In this document: positions 55,201 through 64,000 of the stretch, in pieces | Layout of the letters: each line of letters begins with the position of its first letter | Numbering within the stretch: the first letter of the stretch is position 1 | Source: Emiliania huxleyi CCMP1516 | Taxonomy: Eukaryota; Haptophyta; Isochrysidales; Noelaerhabdaceae | Direction: 5' to 3' | Assembly: GCF_000372725.1 (NCBI RefSeq) | Contig: NW_005201025.1 | Span: forward strand, 111,150 to 175,149 | Length of the DNA: 64,000 nucleotides | Notes under the pieces: model-generated | The model's input: the letters and a program-made list of their open reading frames with translations, nothing else | Told to the model about the DNA's origin: nothing | The model's database searches: none | Position numbers and translations under genes: made by a program

Positions 55201-55702
55201 GGCCGCGGCGGCGCTGGTTGCGGCCGAAAGACCGACGGCGTCCGGCGCCGGTTTCTCGGCCACATCCAGCGGTGCCTCGGCCAGCGCTTCGTCGTCGTCT
55301 GGGGGCGGCTCTGCGCCCGGCTCTCTGACGCGCGCGGTCGGCGGGCTGCACAAGGAATACGTGGCGGGCGGCGGCGATGCGTCCTTGGCGCGGCTGCAGG
55401 ATCGGATCAGCAACGCGTACCTGTCCATGATGGGGCATCTCGAGCGGCGGCACGAGCAACGGGGAGGCGCGCCACTGCCCAAGGGCAGCAGCGAGGAGGA
55501 GAAGATCAACGCGCTTGCGCTGCGCAGCGCCGGGCAGTCGCAGCTCTGCGACTCCGCGCACACCCTGCGGCGCTGGTACAATGCGTGCAGGCACGAGCGA
55601 GGCCAGTGGAGCGTGGGTGCGCGGCCGAGTGACAAGGAGGTGGCGCGGGTGATTGAGAGGATCAGGGGGCTGCTGGACTCGGAGCGGGCCCAGCGGGCGT
55701 AG
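52248..55702 (+). CDS. Ankyrin-repeat membrane receptor-like kinase
   Basis: About 1103 residues in three exons: 52248-54101, 54174-54658, 54730-55702. ATG 52248 is preferred over an in-frame upstream codon at 52113 because it starts a signal peptide, MHRTAIFLCLLATAGGVQ. Ten 33-residue ankyrin repeats (~88-406) follow, consensus GHERVVELLLQHGAEINLQ with S-DGSTALM. Next come a membrane helix (~412-443, IMLITAGLTLVYLTITALVV), a second hydrophobic segment (~483-503), an Arg/Glu/Ala coiled coil (~525-600), and a protein kinase domain. The kinase has GRGGFGVVY, VAVK, ILHRDVKTANILL and SDVGLAK, i.e. DVG instead of DFG but with the metal-binding Asp kept. The TKL/plant-RLK style is inferred from these motifs. 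The ankyrin array is a ~99-bp tandem repeat at DNA level. The second intron is flanked by a 14-bp direct repeat, TAGGCGCGTCTACC. If the signal is real, the ankyrin region is non-cytosolic, which is unusual. Confidence 0.85.
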
Positions 55703-56599
55703 TCCGGTTTGGGTATAGCCTATACACGTATGGGGCGCTCTCTCCTGCATGTCCATGTTTGTACGCGTGAGTCATTCAGAAACCACCCATATCATGATTA
55801 ATAACACTCAACAATGTATCACGCGCCCACTCTACCCCGGTCCGGCGAGTCAAACCATGGCCCCGCGACGTCACCCAATAACCTCCCTCGGCTTCACACA
55901 AAACAGGACGACGAGGCGAAGGCCAACGCGTGGCTGGACGCCAACGCTGATGGCTGTCCCCTCCCATCCCAGGTGCTCGCGAGCTAAATTTATGAGCCCA
56001 ACACGCAACGGCGTACCTCTGCCGTATCCAATTGGAATCGCGCCGCTCAACTTACACAGATGGTGGGTTGGTATGAACTTGGCGTATTAACCCTCGTACG
56101 CAGAAGATGGTTTTACCTGATTTTGGCGCTCCCGCGGTAGTGTCCGTGTCATGGGCCTGAGCGGCGCCTGATGCAGCGGAGGCGAGAGGTTGGGGTGCAG
56201 GGCGGGGTGGTGGCGGTGATCCTAGATGTAGATCTCGCCGCGTGAGTGTACTATGCAGAGCGCGAGCGTCGTTGACATAGCACTCGCACACGAGTCTCAC
56301 GACGCGGTATGCTTACGGTATGCGCCGGGGAGAGAAAAGGGGGATGAAAGCCGACGAGGGACGAGCCGCCGCGATATCAAAATACAAGAGACGGCAGTCG
56401 GAAGAGAACGGAACTGCGTTGTGGGTGGGGACGAAGTGCCAGTACTAGCCACGGTAAATTTTGCGATCAGATCTGTCCCGCCGTACACCCGTGTCTGTCG
56501 GGCGTAAGACTCAGAGAAAGCCTGCTAGGTCTTTTCCACGACACCGCAGCACAGAATTTCCCGCCAGAAAGGCTTGTTCGTTGCCCCCTCCCCGCGCCG
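55703..56599. other. Intergenic, no gene seen
   Basis: Less GC-rich than the genes on either side. No domain-bearing frame. It probably holds the promoter of the J-domain gene. Confidence 0.5.
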
Positions 56600-58228
56600 A
56601 TGGCGGCATCGAGCGCGCCACACCCCTCGGAGCTGTGCAGCCAGTGCTCCATACCGATTGAGTTCGACGAGGATGAGTTCCTTGTGGACATGTGTGTCGC
56701 ATGCGACCGCGTGCGGCACCGCCGTCTTAGCGCCGAGAGGCGGCGCTCCTCCGATGCCTGCAGCCCGGACTCGGTGATGGCCGCCGGGTTCGAGGGTCTG
56801 TCGGTCGAAGCGAAGAGCGCTGCGACTGGGCAGACGGTTGAGTTTGCACCTCCAAAGACGACATTTGTCTTCGGTGCTGAGCCGACTGCGCAGCGGCCGC
56901 CTGTGCCGACCCAGTGGCAGCTGAGGGTCTCTGGGCTACACCCGGACGTCAGCGCGATGCAGGTGCGTGCGAAGTTCTCGCCGTTTGGCGAGCTACTGCA
57001 GGTAACGCTGATGAAGGACCCAACGAGCAAGATGATGAACTACCGGCTGGCCAACATGGCCAACATCGTGTACGCTGACCCAGCGAACGCCAAGGAGGCA
57101 CAGCTGCAGATGCATGACTTCGAGCTGTCCTTTCCTGGCGTTAACTATGGCTACGGCTTTAGAATCAGCTGCAAGCTCGTCCAGGAGGCGGAGACCGTCA
57201 AACAACCCATTTCGCGAGGAGCGTGGAAGCCGAAGCGGTTCCGCCGGCCCGCGCGCGCGGCGCCTGCACCCGCAGCGGCTGGACCAGCTGCGGCGGAGGC
57301 GAAGGCGACGGGTGCCGCAGCAGAGGCACCGACAGCGGAGGCGGCAAACGCGACAGAGACGGCGGCGCAGCAGCCGGCAGAGGCTGCTGCCGCGCCACCC
57401 CCTCCACCCGCCGACGCGTCGCCCCGCGAGGCGGCGCCGTCGCCCGCGATCTGCTCCGAGACCAACCGGCAGGCGGCGGAGGAATGGCTCGACAAGGCGC
57501 GGAAGCGGCACGAGGCGGGCGACGACGCGGCCGCGCTGCGCTTCTGCGAGAAGAGCCTGCGGCTGCACGAGGGCAACGAGGCCGCGGCGCAGCTCGCCGC
57601 GCACCTGCGCAAGTTCGGCGCGGGGACGCCGATGGCCGAGGCGGCGGCGCGCGTGCTGAAGCTGGGGCCCAGGGAGAACGCCGCGGTGCTGCAGCTCAGC
57701 GCGACGCAGGCGGCCAGCGCGGACGCGGTGCGCGCCGCGTACCGGAAGCTCGCGCTACTACTCCATCCCGACAAGAACCAGGCGCGCCAGGCGGAGGCGG
57801 CGTTCAAGCGGCTGCAGGTGGCCTACGAGGCCCTGAGCGCACAAGCCTCTGGCACTGGCGGCGGTGGCGGACCCAGCACCAGACCAAGCGGCGGCAGCAG
57901 CGGTGGCAGCAGCCGCGGTGAGTACAGCGACGAGGAGTGCTTCTGCACCCGGTGCGGCGAATACTGCGAGTACGGAGAGGAGCTGTGCGAGGAGTGCGCG
58001 GAGGAGGAGGAACGCGATCGCGCTTTTGAGGCGGCGTATCGGCGCGGACGAGGCGCGTCCTCGCACGCATACAGCTCGCACACGTCCCGGTGCTACGACT
58101 GCGGCCGCCCGTACTCGCCGCCAGCGTCGTACTGCGGCTCCAAGCCCATGTGTTGGGACTGTCGCGACGGGTACGATTCTGACGACGATTATGGACGGTA
58201 TGGTGGGTATCGGTATGGCTTTTATTGA
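56600..58228 (+). CDS. RRM / TPR-like / J-domain protein, single exon
   Basis: 542 residues, ATG 56600, no intron needed. Order: Cys pairs CSQC and CVAC near the N-terminus (~14-41); an RRM-like region (~105-195) with WQLRVSGLHPDVSAMQVRAK and FGELLQVTLMKDP; an Ala/Pro-rich linker; a TPR-like helix pair (~290-345) with EEWLDKARKRHEAGDDAAAL; a J domain (~365-420) with AAYRKLALLLHPDKNQARQ carrying the HPD motif that stimulates Hsp70; then two Cys-rich zinc-finger-like regions, CFCTRCGEYCEYGEELCEEC and RCYDCGRPYSPP ... CWDC. The likely job is an Hsp70 co-chaperone that also binds RNA, perhaps linked to RNA processing or translation (inference). The combination of all four modules is not one I recognise. 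Confidence 0.8.
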   Translation: MAASSAPHPSELCSQCSIPIEFDEDEFLVDMCVACDRVRHRRLSAERRRSSDACSPDSVMAAGFEGLSVEAKSAATGQTVEFAPPKTTFVFGAEPTAQRPPVPTQWQLRVSGLHPDVSAMQVRAKFSPFGELLQVTLMKDPTSKMMNYRLANMANIVYADPANAKEAQLQMHDFELSFPGVNYGYGFRISCKLVQEAETVKQPISRGAWKPKRFRRPARAAPAPAAAGPAAAEAKATGAAAEAPTAEAANATETAAQQPAEAAAAPPPPPADASPREAAPSPAICSETNRQAAEEWLDKARKRHEAGDDAAALRFCEKSLRLHEGNEAAAQLAAHLRKFGAGTPMAEAAARVLKLGPRENAAVLQLSATQAASADAVRAAYRKLALLLHPDKNQARQAEAAFKRLQVAYEALSAQASGTGGGGGPSTRPSGGSSGGSSRGEYSDEECFCTRCGEYCEYGEELCEECAEEEERDRAFEAAYRRGRGASSHAYSSHTSRCYDCGRPYSPPASYCGSKPMCWDCRDGYDSDDDYGRYGGYRYGFY

Positions 58229-58397
58229 ATTCATTCTCGCCACCCAGGCCTCGCGTATCACTCAATCGTCAAACCCACCTCCGACGAGCCGCTCAAAAAC
58301 TCGGCATCCACGGATCCGTAGACCGTAGAGTATACCGCGTACAACCTAAAACACCCACGTACTCGCTGTCGCTCGCACGTAACCGACAGAGCTGTGC

Positions 58398-60375
58398 TCA
58401 AAGTTCCAGGCGCTCGATCCGCTCGCAGTCCGGCTCCTTCGCCGGAGCAATCAGCGGTGAGTCGCCCAGCGACAGGCAGAGGGGCGACGGTGGGCGCGCC
58501 GCCGTCGGCCCGCCCTTTGGCTCCACGATCGGCGGGCGGCGGTCGATCCTCGGCGCAAACCGCGGCGGGCACGCGCAGCCGCACGATGAAGCGACCGGGC
58601 CGCCGCTCCGCTCGCGGAGCCGCACGATGAAGGGAGCGGCTGCATGGCGCGCGCAGCCGCGAGCGCCGCGGCGGAGCAGCATGAGCGCCCACTCGCAATG
58701 CGGCGTCTCCGACGAGCAGCCGTGAGGACCGCAGAGCCGCGCGAGCTCGTCCTCGTCGAGCGGTGGCATGAGGCTGGGCGGGCACAGGCGCGAGGCGTCG
58801 ATCGCCGCCATCGTGTGCCCCCAGTTGGCTCGGATGAGCGGTGCGCCGCCGTCCTCGCGGATCGCGAAGCGCTGCTTGGGGAGGTCAACCCTCTCGAGCA
58901 CCTACTCGCACCCGGGCGGCTCGAGGGGCGCCGCCCTCGCCGGCTCTCGGCCCCTCCGAGCAGAGCAGCCCGGCCGAGGCCCCCCCGACCGCGGCGGCGA
59001 GCACCGGCTCCGCCGCCACCCGGCCGCGGATATACTCTGCGACGTCGGCGCAGCCGTCGGCCAAGTCGAGGTCGAGGAGCGCTCCTCCCTGCCCTCCTCC
59101 CGCCGGCGGCGGGGCGCGCGGGTTGTGCGAGGTGAGGAGGAAGGTCAGCCAATCGGGAGCGTCCTTCGCGCCCCTCCGGACGAGAGACGCGACGTTGCGC
59201 CGCGCCGCGTCTCCGCCGTCGGCGACAGAGACGTCCGCCGCGTCTGCCCCGTCGACGATGAAGAGCAGGCGGCGCCCGTGCGTTGGCCGGAGCCGGCCGA
59301 GGAGGCGGAGCAGCGAGCGGAACGCCACCGCGGCGTCGGGCGTCTCGATGATGTGGAGGATCTCGAGCGGCGACGCCAGGGCGGCGCGCTTGAAGGCGGA
59401 CGTGTAGGGCGACGCGATGAGGCTTGCCGCGACATGCTGCACGAAGGCGCCGGTCGCCGCCGCGTCCCTGTCCGAGATGGAGAAGTGGCAGCCGGCGACG
59501 GCGACATTCTTCCACCCGTCCGACTCCTCCTCGCGCCGCCTCGACAGGCCGTGCTGCACGATCGCCCCAGCGAGCGTCGACTTGCCACTCCCCGACGCGC
59601 CGCGGAGCAGCAGCAGCCGGGGGCAGTCGGCGGCAGCGAGCATGGCGGCCAGGCGCCGCATCGCCCACAGCCGCGGGACACGAGACGGGCAGAGGCGCGC
59701 CCGCAGGTCCGCAATGTGATCGTCGAAGGGCAGAAGGCGGCCGGCGATGTGGCGCCACGAGCGCCGCACCGGCGTCGCTGCGGCCGCCTCTCGCTGCCGG
59801 ACGAGCGACCACTCCATCCGGAAGACCGACTCGTGCCGCCGCAGGAAGGCGTCGGTGCTGTGCGGAGAGAGGTAGTACACGGGCTGCCGACCACGCAGCA
59901 CGACCACAAGCAGCACGCACGTGTCGGGCTGAGGCGCATCGGCCACCGGCACGAAGCGGGGCGGCATGATCGCGTCCGGCTCCACCTGCGGGTCGATGAG
60001 CTGCGCCGCGGCGTCGATCAGCTTGACCGCAGCGGCGCGCTGAGCCGCGCCGAGCTGGCCGCCGCGTACGATGCCGTCGTCGTCGACGCCAAAGAGGATG
60101 GCACCGCCTGCCGAGTTGAGAAACGCGCAGAGGTAGCGCGAGATCTTGTCCTTCAGCACGCGAAGCATGTCATTCTCGGCATCGCGTGTGCCCTTGAACT
60201 CGATGGTCTGCGTCTCTTGCCCGAGCGCCTCCCCAAAGCGGTAAGAGTCTTTGACGACCGCTGGGTCTAGCACTGGCATTCGGGCTACTGAGATGCCTGG
60301 CACACGATCGGCAGGCTCTGAACGCGAGCGGCGCTCGTGGCTGGCTCGCAGGACACCGAAGAGGTCGGCAGGCAT
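58398..60375 (-). CDS. Schlafen AlbA_2 domain fused to a STAND-like P-loop ATPase
   Basis: The ATG at 60375 (minus) gives MPADLFGVLRASHERRSRSE. Residues ~50-190 hold the AlbA_2/Schlafen core: GQETQTIEFKGTRD, KDKISRYLCAFLNSAGG, AILFGVDDDGIVRG. A P-loop LLLLRGASGSGKSTLAGAIV (~275) and a Walker-B-like RRLLFIVDGADAADVS follow, with DWLTFLLTSHNPR downstream, as in NACHT/STAND ATPases. The main frame stops at 58885, but VLERVDLPKQRFAIREDGGA from 58901 continues to a stop at 58398, so one more intron of about 70 bp is likely with its acceptor at TAG 58902-58904. Its donor is not settled. Such proteins elsewhere act in nucleic-acid sensing or restriction (family knowledge); the role here is inference. 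Confidence 0.75.
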
Positions 60376-60736
60376 ATGGTCGCTGTCCGCCGTCGAGGAG
60401 TTCGCTGGGCGCCGTCGCCGTCGAGGAGGCGCTGGGCGCTGTGTTGCCGTCGAGCCGTCGAGGCACTGCTGCTGGTGGTCAACTCATGCCGCGGTGATGA
60501 AGTGAAGCGCAGTGGCTGGCTCCTCCATTCACACGTGCAATTTTCTTTCTTTCTTTCTTCCTTTATTTTCCGAGACCTCTTTTCCTCTTTTCTTCCACTC
60601 GCCTCGCCGCCTAGTTAAACAACCACGCATGCGCCCTATTCTCGACTATTCACATCCTTCACACTTGCATGTGTTTATGTGTACTTATATGCACCACCGC
60701 CAGTTGGCTGCACGTCCCCATCGCAGCCGCCCCCGC

Positions 60737-61111
60737 TCAGCTCGTCAGTGTCTGCAGCTCGTCCGCCACCTCCTGCAGCTTGGTCTGCAGCTCGGGCCGT
60801 CGCCCGACCTCGTCTTGCCACGCCAAGATCGCCGGGTCCACCTCCCCCTCCGAGTCATCTTGGCCCATGAGCGCCGCCTGGTCGCGTTCGCTAGCTGCAC
60901 CAGCCCCATTGGAGTCATCTCGGGCGACCTGAATATCGCCGTGTCCAGGGCGCCCACGATGGCCGGGATCACCTGCTCCGCCGCCGCACGCGCCCGCCGC
61001 TGTTTCCCGGCGTCGCCCGTGACTATGCGTCGCAGCGCGCGTAGTGCCACCTTTAGCAGGTTCCAGGCGTGGGACCCGAGGAGTCTCGAGCTTCAGCTGG
61101 TGAACTATCAT
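60737..61111 (-). CDS. Possible small gene with ARM/HEAT-like helix, uncertain
   Basis: Starting from ATG 61111, the frames give MIVHQLKLETPRVPRL, then ALRALRRIVTGDAGKQRRAR with AAAEQVIPAIVGALDTAIF, and finally SEGEVDPAILAWQDEVGRRP with LQTKLQEVADELQTLTS. The helical, Ala/Leu-rich middle could be an armadillo-like repeat. At least two introns would be needed and their sites are not convincing. The start codon overlaps an ATG on the other strand (palindromic CATG), so both cannot easily be real starts. Confidence 0.35.
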   Translation of the reverse strand: MIVHQLKLETPRVPRLEPAKGGTTRAATHSHGRRRETAAGACGGGAGDPGHRGRPGHGDIQVARDDSNGAGAASERDQAALMGQDDSEGEVDPAILAWQDEVGRRPELQTKLQEVADELQTLTS

Positions 61112-61976
61112 GCCGCTCTCGGCACAGCAGAAGCGCGAGCGCCGCGCCGCGCAGCGCGCTGCCGAGGCTCAGGACGCGGCTCGCGGGCAGCGCAAGCCGG
61201 ACGGCGCCGAGCCGGTGCTAGGCCGCCTCCGCTGCGCCTGCTTCCTTGCGCTGGACGTCGGCCGAGAAGACCGCTTCCCTCTGGGGACCCGACTCCGCGA
61301 AGACCGCGCGCGCGTCGTGAGTGGCGGCGCGCGCGCGATCTCTGTTCCCGGGCACGCCGGTCGCAGTGGCATGGGCTCCCAGGCTCAAAACAGCGCTCCC
61401 GTCAACAGCGAGCGACTGCGAGCGCCGCCTGCTCCTCCTCCCGCCGCCGCTCCACTCGCCGAGACAACTCGGTGCCGCCGTTCTCGCCGCCGCCGCCGCC
61501 GCCGCTGCCGCCGCCCTCCATCTCGCGGCGCGTCCCTCTGATGGCGCGGGCGCCTCGCTCGCCGGCGGCCTCGCCGCCGCCCCCCCCCTCTCGCCGCCGC
61601 TCCGCTCGTGGCCGCCGCCTCCCCTGTCAATCCCGCCGCCTCCCCTGTCAACCCGCCGCCCGCACCACCGCCGCCACCGGCGCCTCGCGCCTCGCCGCCG
61701 CCCGCCACCGCCCTCCCCCGCGCCGCTGAGCGGTGCCCAGGGGGCGAGCCCCCGCTGCGCAGCCTCACCGCAGTGCACTGCGCTCTCCGCGCCCTTGACG
61801 TTTGTGAGGAGGTGGTGTTGCACAGCATGGAGCTCGGCGAGCGTTTAGCGAGCCATACGTCCTATCTTTGCCTGGTCTATGAATTCACAGTCCGGGGAAG
61901 CCCTCACCGCGCTCGCATCGGCGTGCAGCGCCGGCTCCACAGGTCCCTGCCTCCCTTTGGCACGCTCTTGGCGTAA
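61112..61976. other. Unclear region upstream of the Orai-like gene
   Basis: A plus-strand frame from 61110 begins MPLSAQQKRERRAAQRAAEA and could be an early exon. Pro/Arg-rich low-complexity sequence follows (61430-61740), with CCGCC-type repeats. No domain is visible and no exon is certain. Confidence 0.35.
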
Positions 61977-63327
61977 ATGCTCTACGCGGACAAGCGCGCC
62001 CTGGAGACCAACCTCCAGGTCTCCCTCCTCAAGATCCGCGAGAAGGAGCTCCAGTTCTACACGCAAAATTGCATCGCCATCGGCACGCAGGCGCGAGGCC
62101 CGCGGCGGGGCAGCGGCGAGGAAGAGCGAGCGGCGGGCGCGGACGGGGACGGAGCCATCCCAGCGCGACTCCCGCTCCAGCCACACAGCTCCGGGAGGGG
62201 AGGGCGAGACTCCGTGAGCTGCCGCGCCGCCGCCCGCCGCTGACAGCCGCCCGCCCCCCCTGGCGCGCGCTCCGTCGCGGGCAGGCGGCGCTGCTGTCCG
62301 GCTTTGCGTACAACGGCATCATCCAGGTGGACATCCCCACCGACCAGAGCGACTGGCTGAAGACGCTCTACCTCTGCGTCACCACCGCCGCGATGGGCTT
62401 TGAGCTCATCGCGGTGCTCAACTCGACCCTCTGCTCGATGCTCGGCCCCGGGCTCGCGCTGCGCGGGCCGGACGGGTCGATGCACCGCGCCGTGGACGGG
62501 CTGATGCTTGAGTACCGGCTCACCTTCCTCTTCTTCACCGCGGGCCTTGTCATGTTTCACATCTCGGCGCTGCTCTTTGCGTGGCTCGAGTTCTCGTGGC
62601 CCGTCGCGCTCGCGATGACGCTCGCCCTGCTCATGTTCATCTACGGCATGTACCGGTACTGGCTGCGAATCTACACGCGCTTCGCCCTCTCGTCCGACCG
62701 AATGATCACCGGGAAGTTCGAGTTCGGGGGCGGCGCCGCCGCCGCTGGAGCGACGCGCGACGCGGGCGCGGGCGCGAGCGGCTCCGTGCAATAGAAGCGG
62801 AATACACACTCTCGTGTTCCAACCCCGGGCCCAAGACGACCGTCGAGAGCGGACAGACAGTGACGGCAGTCAGGCTTGTGTTTCCGCCCTCTAGGCTCCG
62901 TGCCCCTCTCGGACCTCCTGCAAGGCGCGGCCACCTACCACACCACCACGGGACTGAACCCATACTGGATTCGGTACTCTGAAGGTATGGTACTAGGCGG
63001 CGTCGCGTCGCACTCTGCCACCACGAGCGCTGACAAGTACCTGACCCGCACCGGCGAGGCGCGCAAGAGTAGCAGTAGGTAGGAGAAACTTTCCCGGACC
63101 GGTCCTGGACCTTTCCCGGACTGGTCCTGGACCTTTCCCGGACCGGTCCTGGACCTGTCCCGGACCCCGTTTCCTCTACGTTCCTGTAGGCGCGGAAGAT
63201 CATCGACGTGGTCGAGCCGCAGCCGAGCCTTCGCGCAGGGGCCAGGCCGCCGCCGGAGGGAGGAGGAGGCGGAGGCGGGTATGGGCAGCAGCAGCAGCAG
63301 CAAAAGGAGCAGTGTGTTGTCTCGTGA
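61977..63327 (+). CDS. Orai-like calcium channel protein, four exons
   Basis: Orai proteins form store-operated calcium channels in the plasma membrane (family knowledge). Exons: 61977-62090, 62285-62780, 62895-63058, 63190-63327, 303 residues. Exon 1 has the charged helix LQVSLLKIREKELQFYTQNC, joined as AIGTQ|AALLSGFAYNGIIQVDIP, the equivalent of the Orai first membrane helix (ALLSGFA). Three more helices follow: LYLCVTTAAMGFELIAVLN; LTFLFFTAGLVMFHISALLF; VALAMTLALLMFIYGMYRYW. The frame meets a stop at 62794, but a GC-AG intron (62781-62894), flanked by the exact repeat GGCTCCGTGC, joins GASG|SVPLSDLLQGAA. The next intron, 63059-63189, is flanked by AGGCGCG(C/G)AAGA and joins LTRTGE|ARKIIDVVEPQ. 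The end is Gly- and Gln-rich (GGGYGQQQQQQKEQCVVS). Start ATG 61977 is the first good one; earlier exons are possible. Confidence 0.75.
63091..63162 (+). repeat. 11-bp minisatellite in the last Orai-like intron
   Basis: Alternating GGACCTTTCCC and GGACCGGTCCT units (six to seven), giving an 11/22-bp period. The GGACCGGTCC half is itself palindromic. Confidence 0.9.
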
Positions 63328-63850
63328 GACCGCGCGCGGGCGGCTAATGGCCCCCCCTCCCCCCTCCCCTGCCCCATGCCCTGTGTCTGTCTCCTGTTCT
63401 TCTGTCGTGGCTCAGTGTCGCGGCTCGCTCCCCGCGCCCCGCCGCCGCAGCATCCGCCGCGCCGGCCTCGCCGTCCCGGTCGCGGCGGGTCGAGCGCTCC
63501 CGCAAGCCGGCCTACGCGCGCTTCCCCCGCCTGCTTTCCTGTTTTGTGGCTGCGCTTCCTCGCACACTGGCGAGGCTGCGCGGGCCGGCGGGTGGTCGGT
63601 GGTTTTTAGGGAGCCGGGCATCTCTCGCGAGTGGCTTGTGCGAGTCTTGATTATGTCTTTGTGGCATTGGCTACCGTAGTTCCATTTGATTGTAAATAAA
63701 TTGTAGGGGGGATATGGCCACTTAATTGTTTAGCGGAAAGTGGAGGAACCTCTTCCGGGTGAGGGGTGTCTTCTCCCAAAGTCCAAAGAGCACCACTCTA
63801 CGCGCCCCATTGCTGGGGCGACGAAGAGGTGCGCAGGAAGAAGGGAGAGC
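63328..63850. other. Intergenic / 3' region
   Basis: CCGCC-rich to about 63500, then a less GC-rich part with TAAATAAATTG at about 63693, which could serve as a polyadenylation region. No gene is seen. Confidence 0.4.
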
Positions 63851-64000
63851 GACGAGGAATGGGAGGCGATGGAGCAACTGCTAGCTGGACGACTACCCGA
63901 GCCGAGTGTGATGGACCAGGACCCGCCAGAAGACATCATGAGGGAGTATGACACACGGGTGGTGACTTCACTCAAGGCACTGCAGCAGACGGCGGCATCA
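63851..64000 (+). CDS. Possible coding start, runs off the window
   Basis: One frame without stops to the end reads DEEWEAMEQLLAGRLPEPSV then PPEDIMREYDTRVVTSLKAL. It is acidic, helical and plausible coding sequence with an ATG at about 63866. No family is recognised. Confidence 0.35.

Noticed and set aside
58902..58970. Direct-repeat intron in the Schlafen-type gene
   Set aside because: An intron is likely, but the donor giving a correct phase could not be fixed, so it was left out of the intron count.
61109..61112. Divergent genes sharing the palindromic start CATG
   Set aside because: Neither start is supported by a recognisable domain close by. Overlap of the two ATGs is chance from the CATG palindrome.

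Overview
This is a eukaryotic nuclear window, most likely from a high-GC microalga; a haptophyte is my best guess. The evidence is GC-rich intron-bearing genes, introns of mostly 55-100 bp, many GC-AG introns, 11-bp minisatellites, Hep_Hag-type repeat proteins, and an algal mix of families (Orai-like channel, TLC protein, J-domain protein, ankyrin receptor kinase, Schlafen/STAND ATPase). The sequence is a scaffold with two 100-N gaps (33388-33487 and 48294-48393). Nothing bacterial (operons, Shine-Dalgarno sites, CRISPR) is visible. The genus is inference.

Layout. 0-7 kb: 3' part of a Tudor-like/DEUBAD gene, a broken minus-strand gene, and a multi-exon M14 carboxypeptidase. 7-9 kb: a TIR element carrying a nested 1.2-kb element. 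10.5-13.2 kb: a DA2/Sip5-like RING E3 ligase (minus). 14-20 kb: a broken Hep_Hag gene, an intact kelch gene, and a phosphopantothenate-cysteine ligase cut off by nested repeats. 21-29 kb: TIP41-like, WD40 and TLC-domain genes. 29-34 kb: a full-length repeat, a 2OG-Fe(II) oxygenase and a hAT-type MITE. 34-42 kb: a low-complexity secreted-type protein, an F-box/NHL gene (minus), an alpha/beta-hydrolase fragment, a small membrane glycoprotein, and several repeats. 44-50.4 kb: one large membrane-anchored glycoside-hydrolase-like gene. 50.6-64 kb: a RING-CH ligase, an ankyrin-repeat receptor kinase, an RRM/J-domain protein, a Schlafen-type ATPase and an Orai-like channel.

The most interesting signal is in the introns. 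In most junctions that the reading frame fixes, the intron begins with a copy of the first 5-45 nt of the exon that follows it, so donor and acceptor sit in a direct repeat. Some copies are almost perfect (37 of 38 bp at 27566/27641), others are decayed but still translate to a similar peptide. Of 26 junctions fixed this way, 20 have GC donors and 6 have GT. Several introns share a 3' end close to CGAGAKTAG|GYGCG and carry CCGAGAT motifs or 11-bp minisatellites. One 64-bp intron is a single unit at one site and seven tandem units at a paralogous site. This looks like active intron gain by an introner-like process with long, variable target duplications.

A second layer is a set of non-autonomous TIR elements. 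Three nested insertions can each be checked against an uninterrupted copy inside the window, which fixes target-site duplications of 8, 4 and 4 bp. One repeat family contains a long hairpin whose two arms have changed together between copies. Several host genes end inside these repeats, so the region is under heavy transposon pressure.
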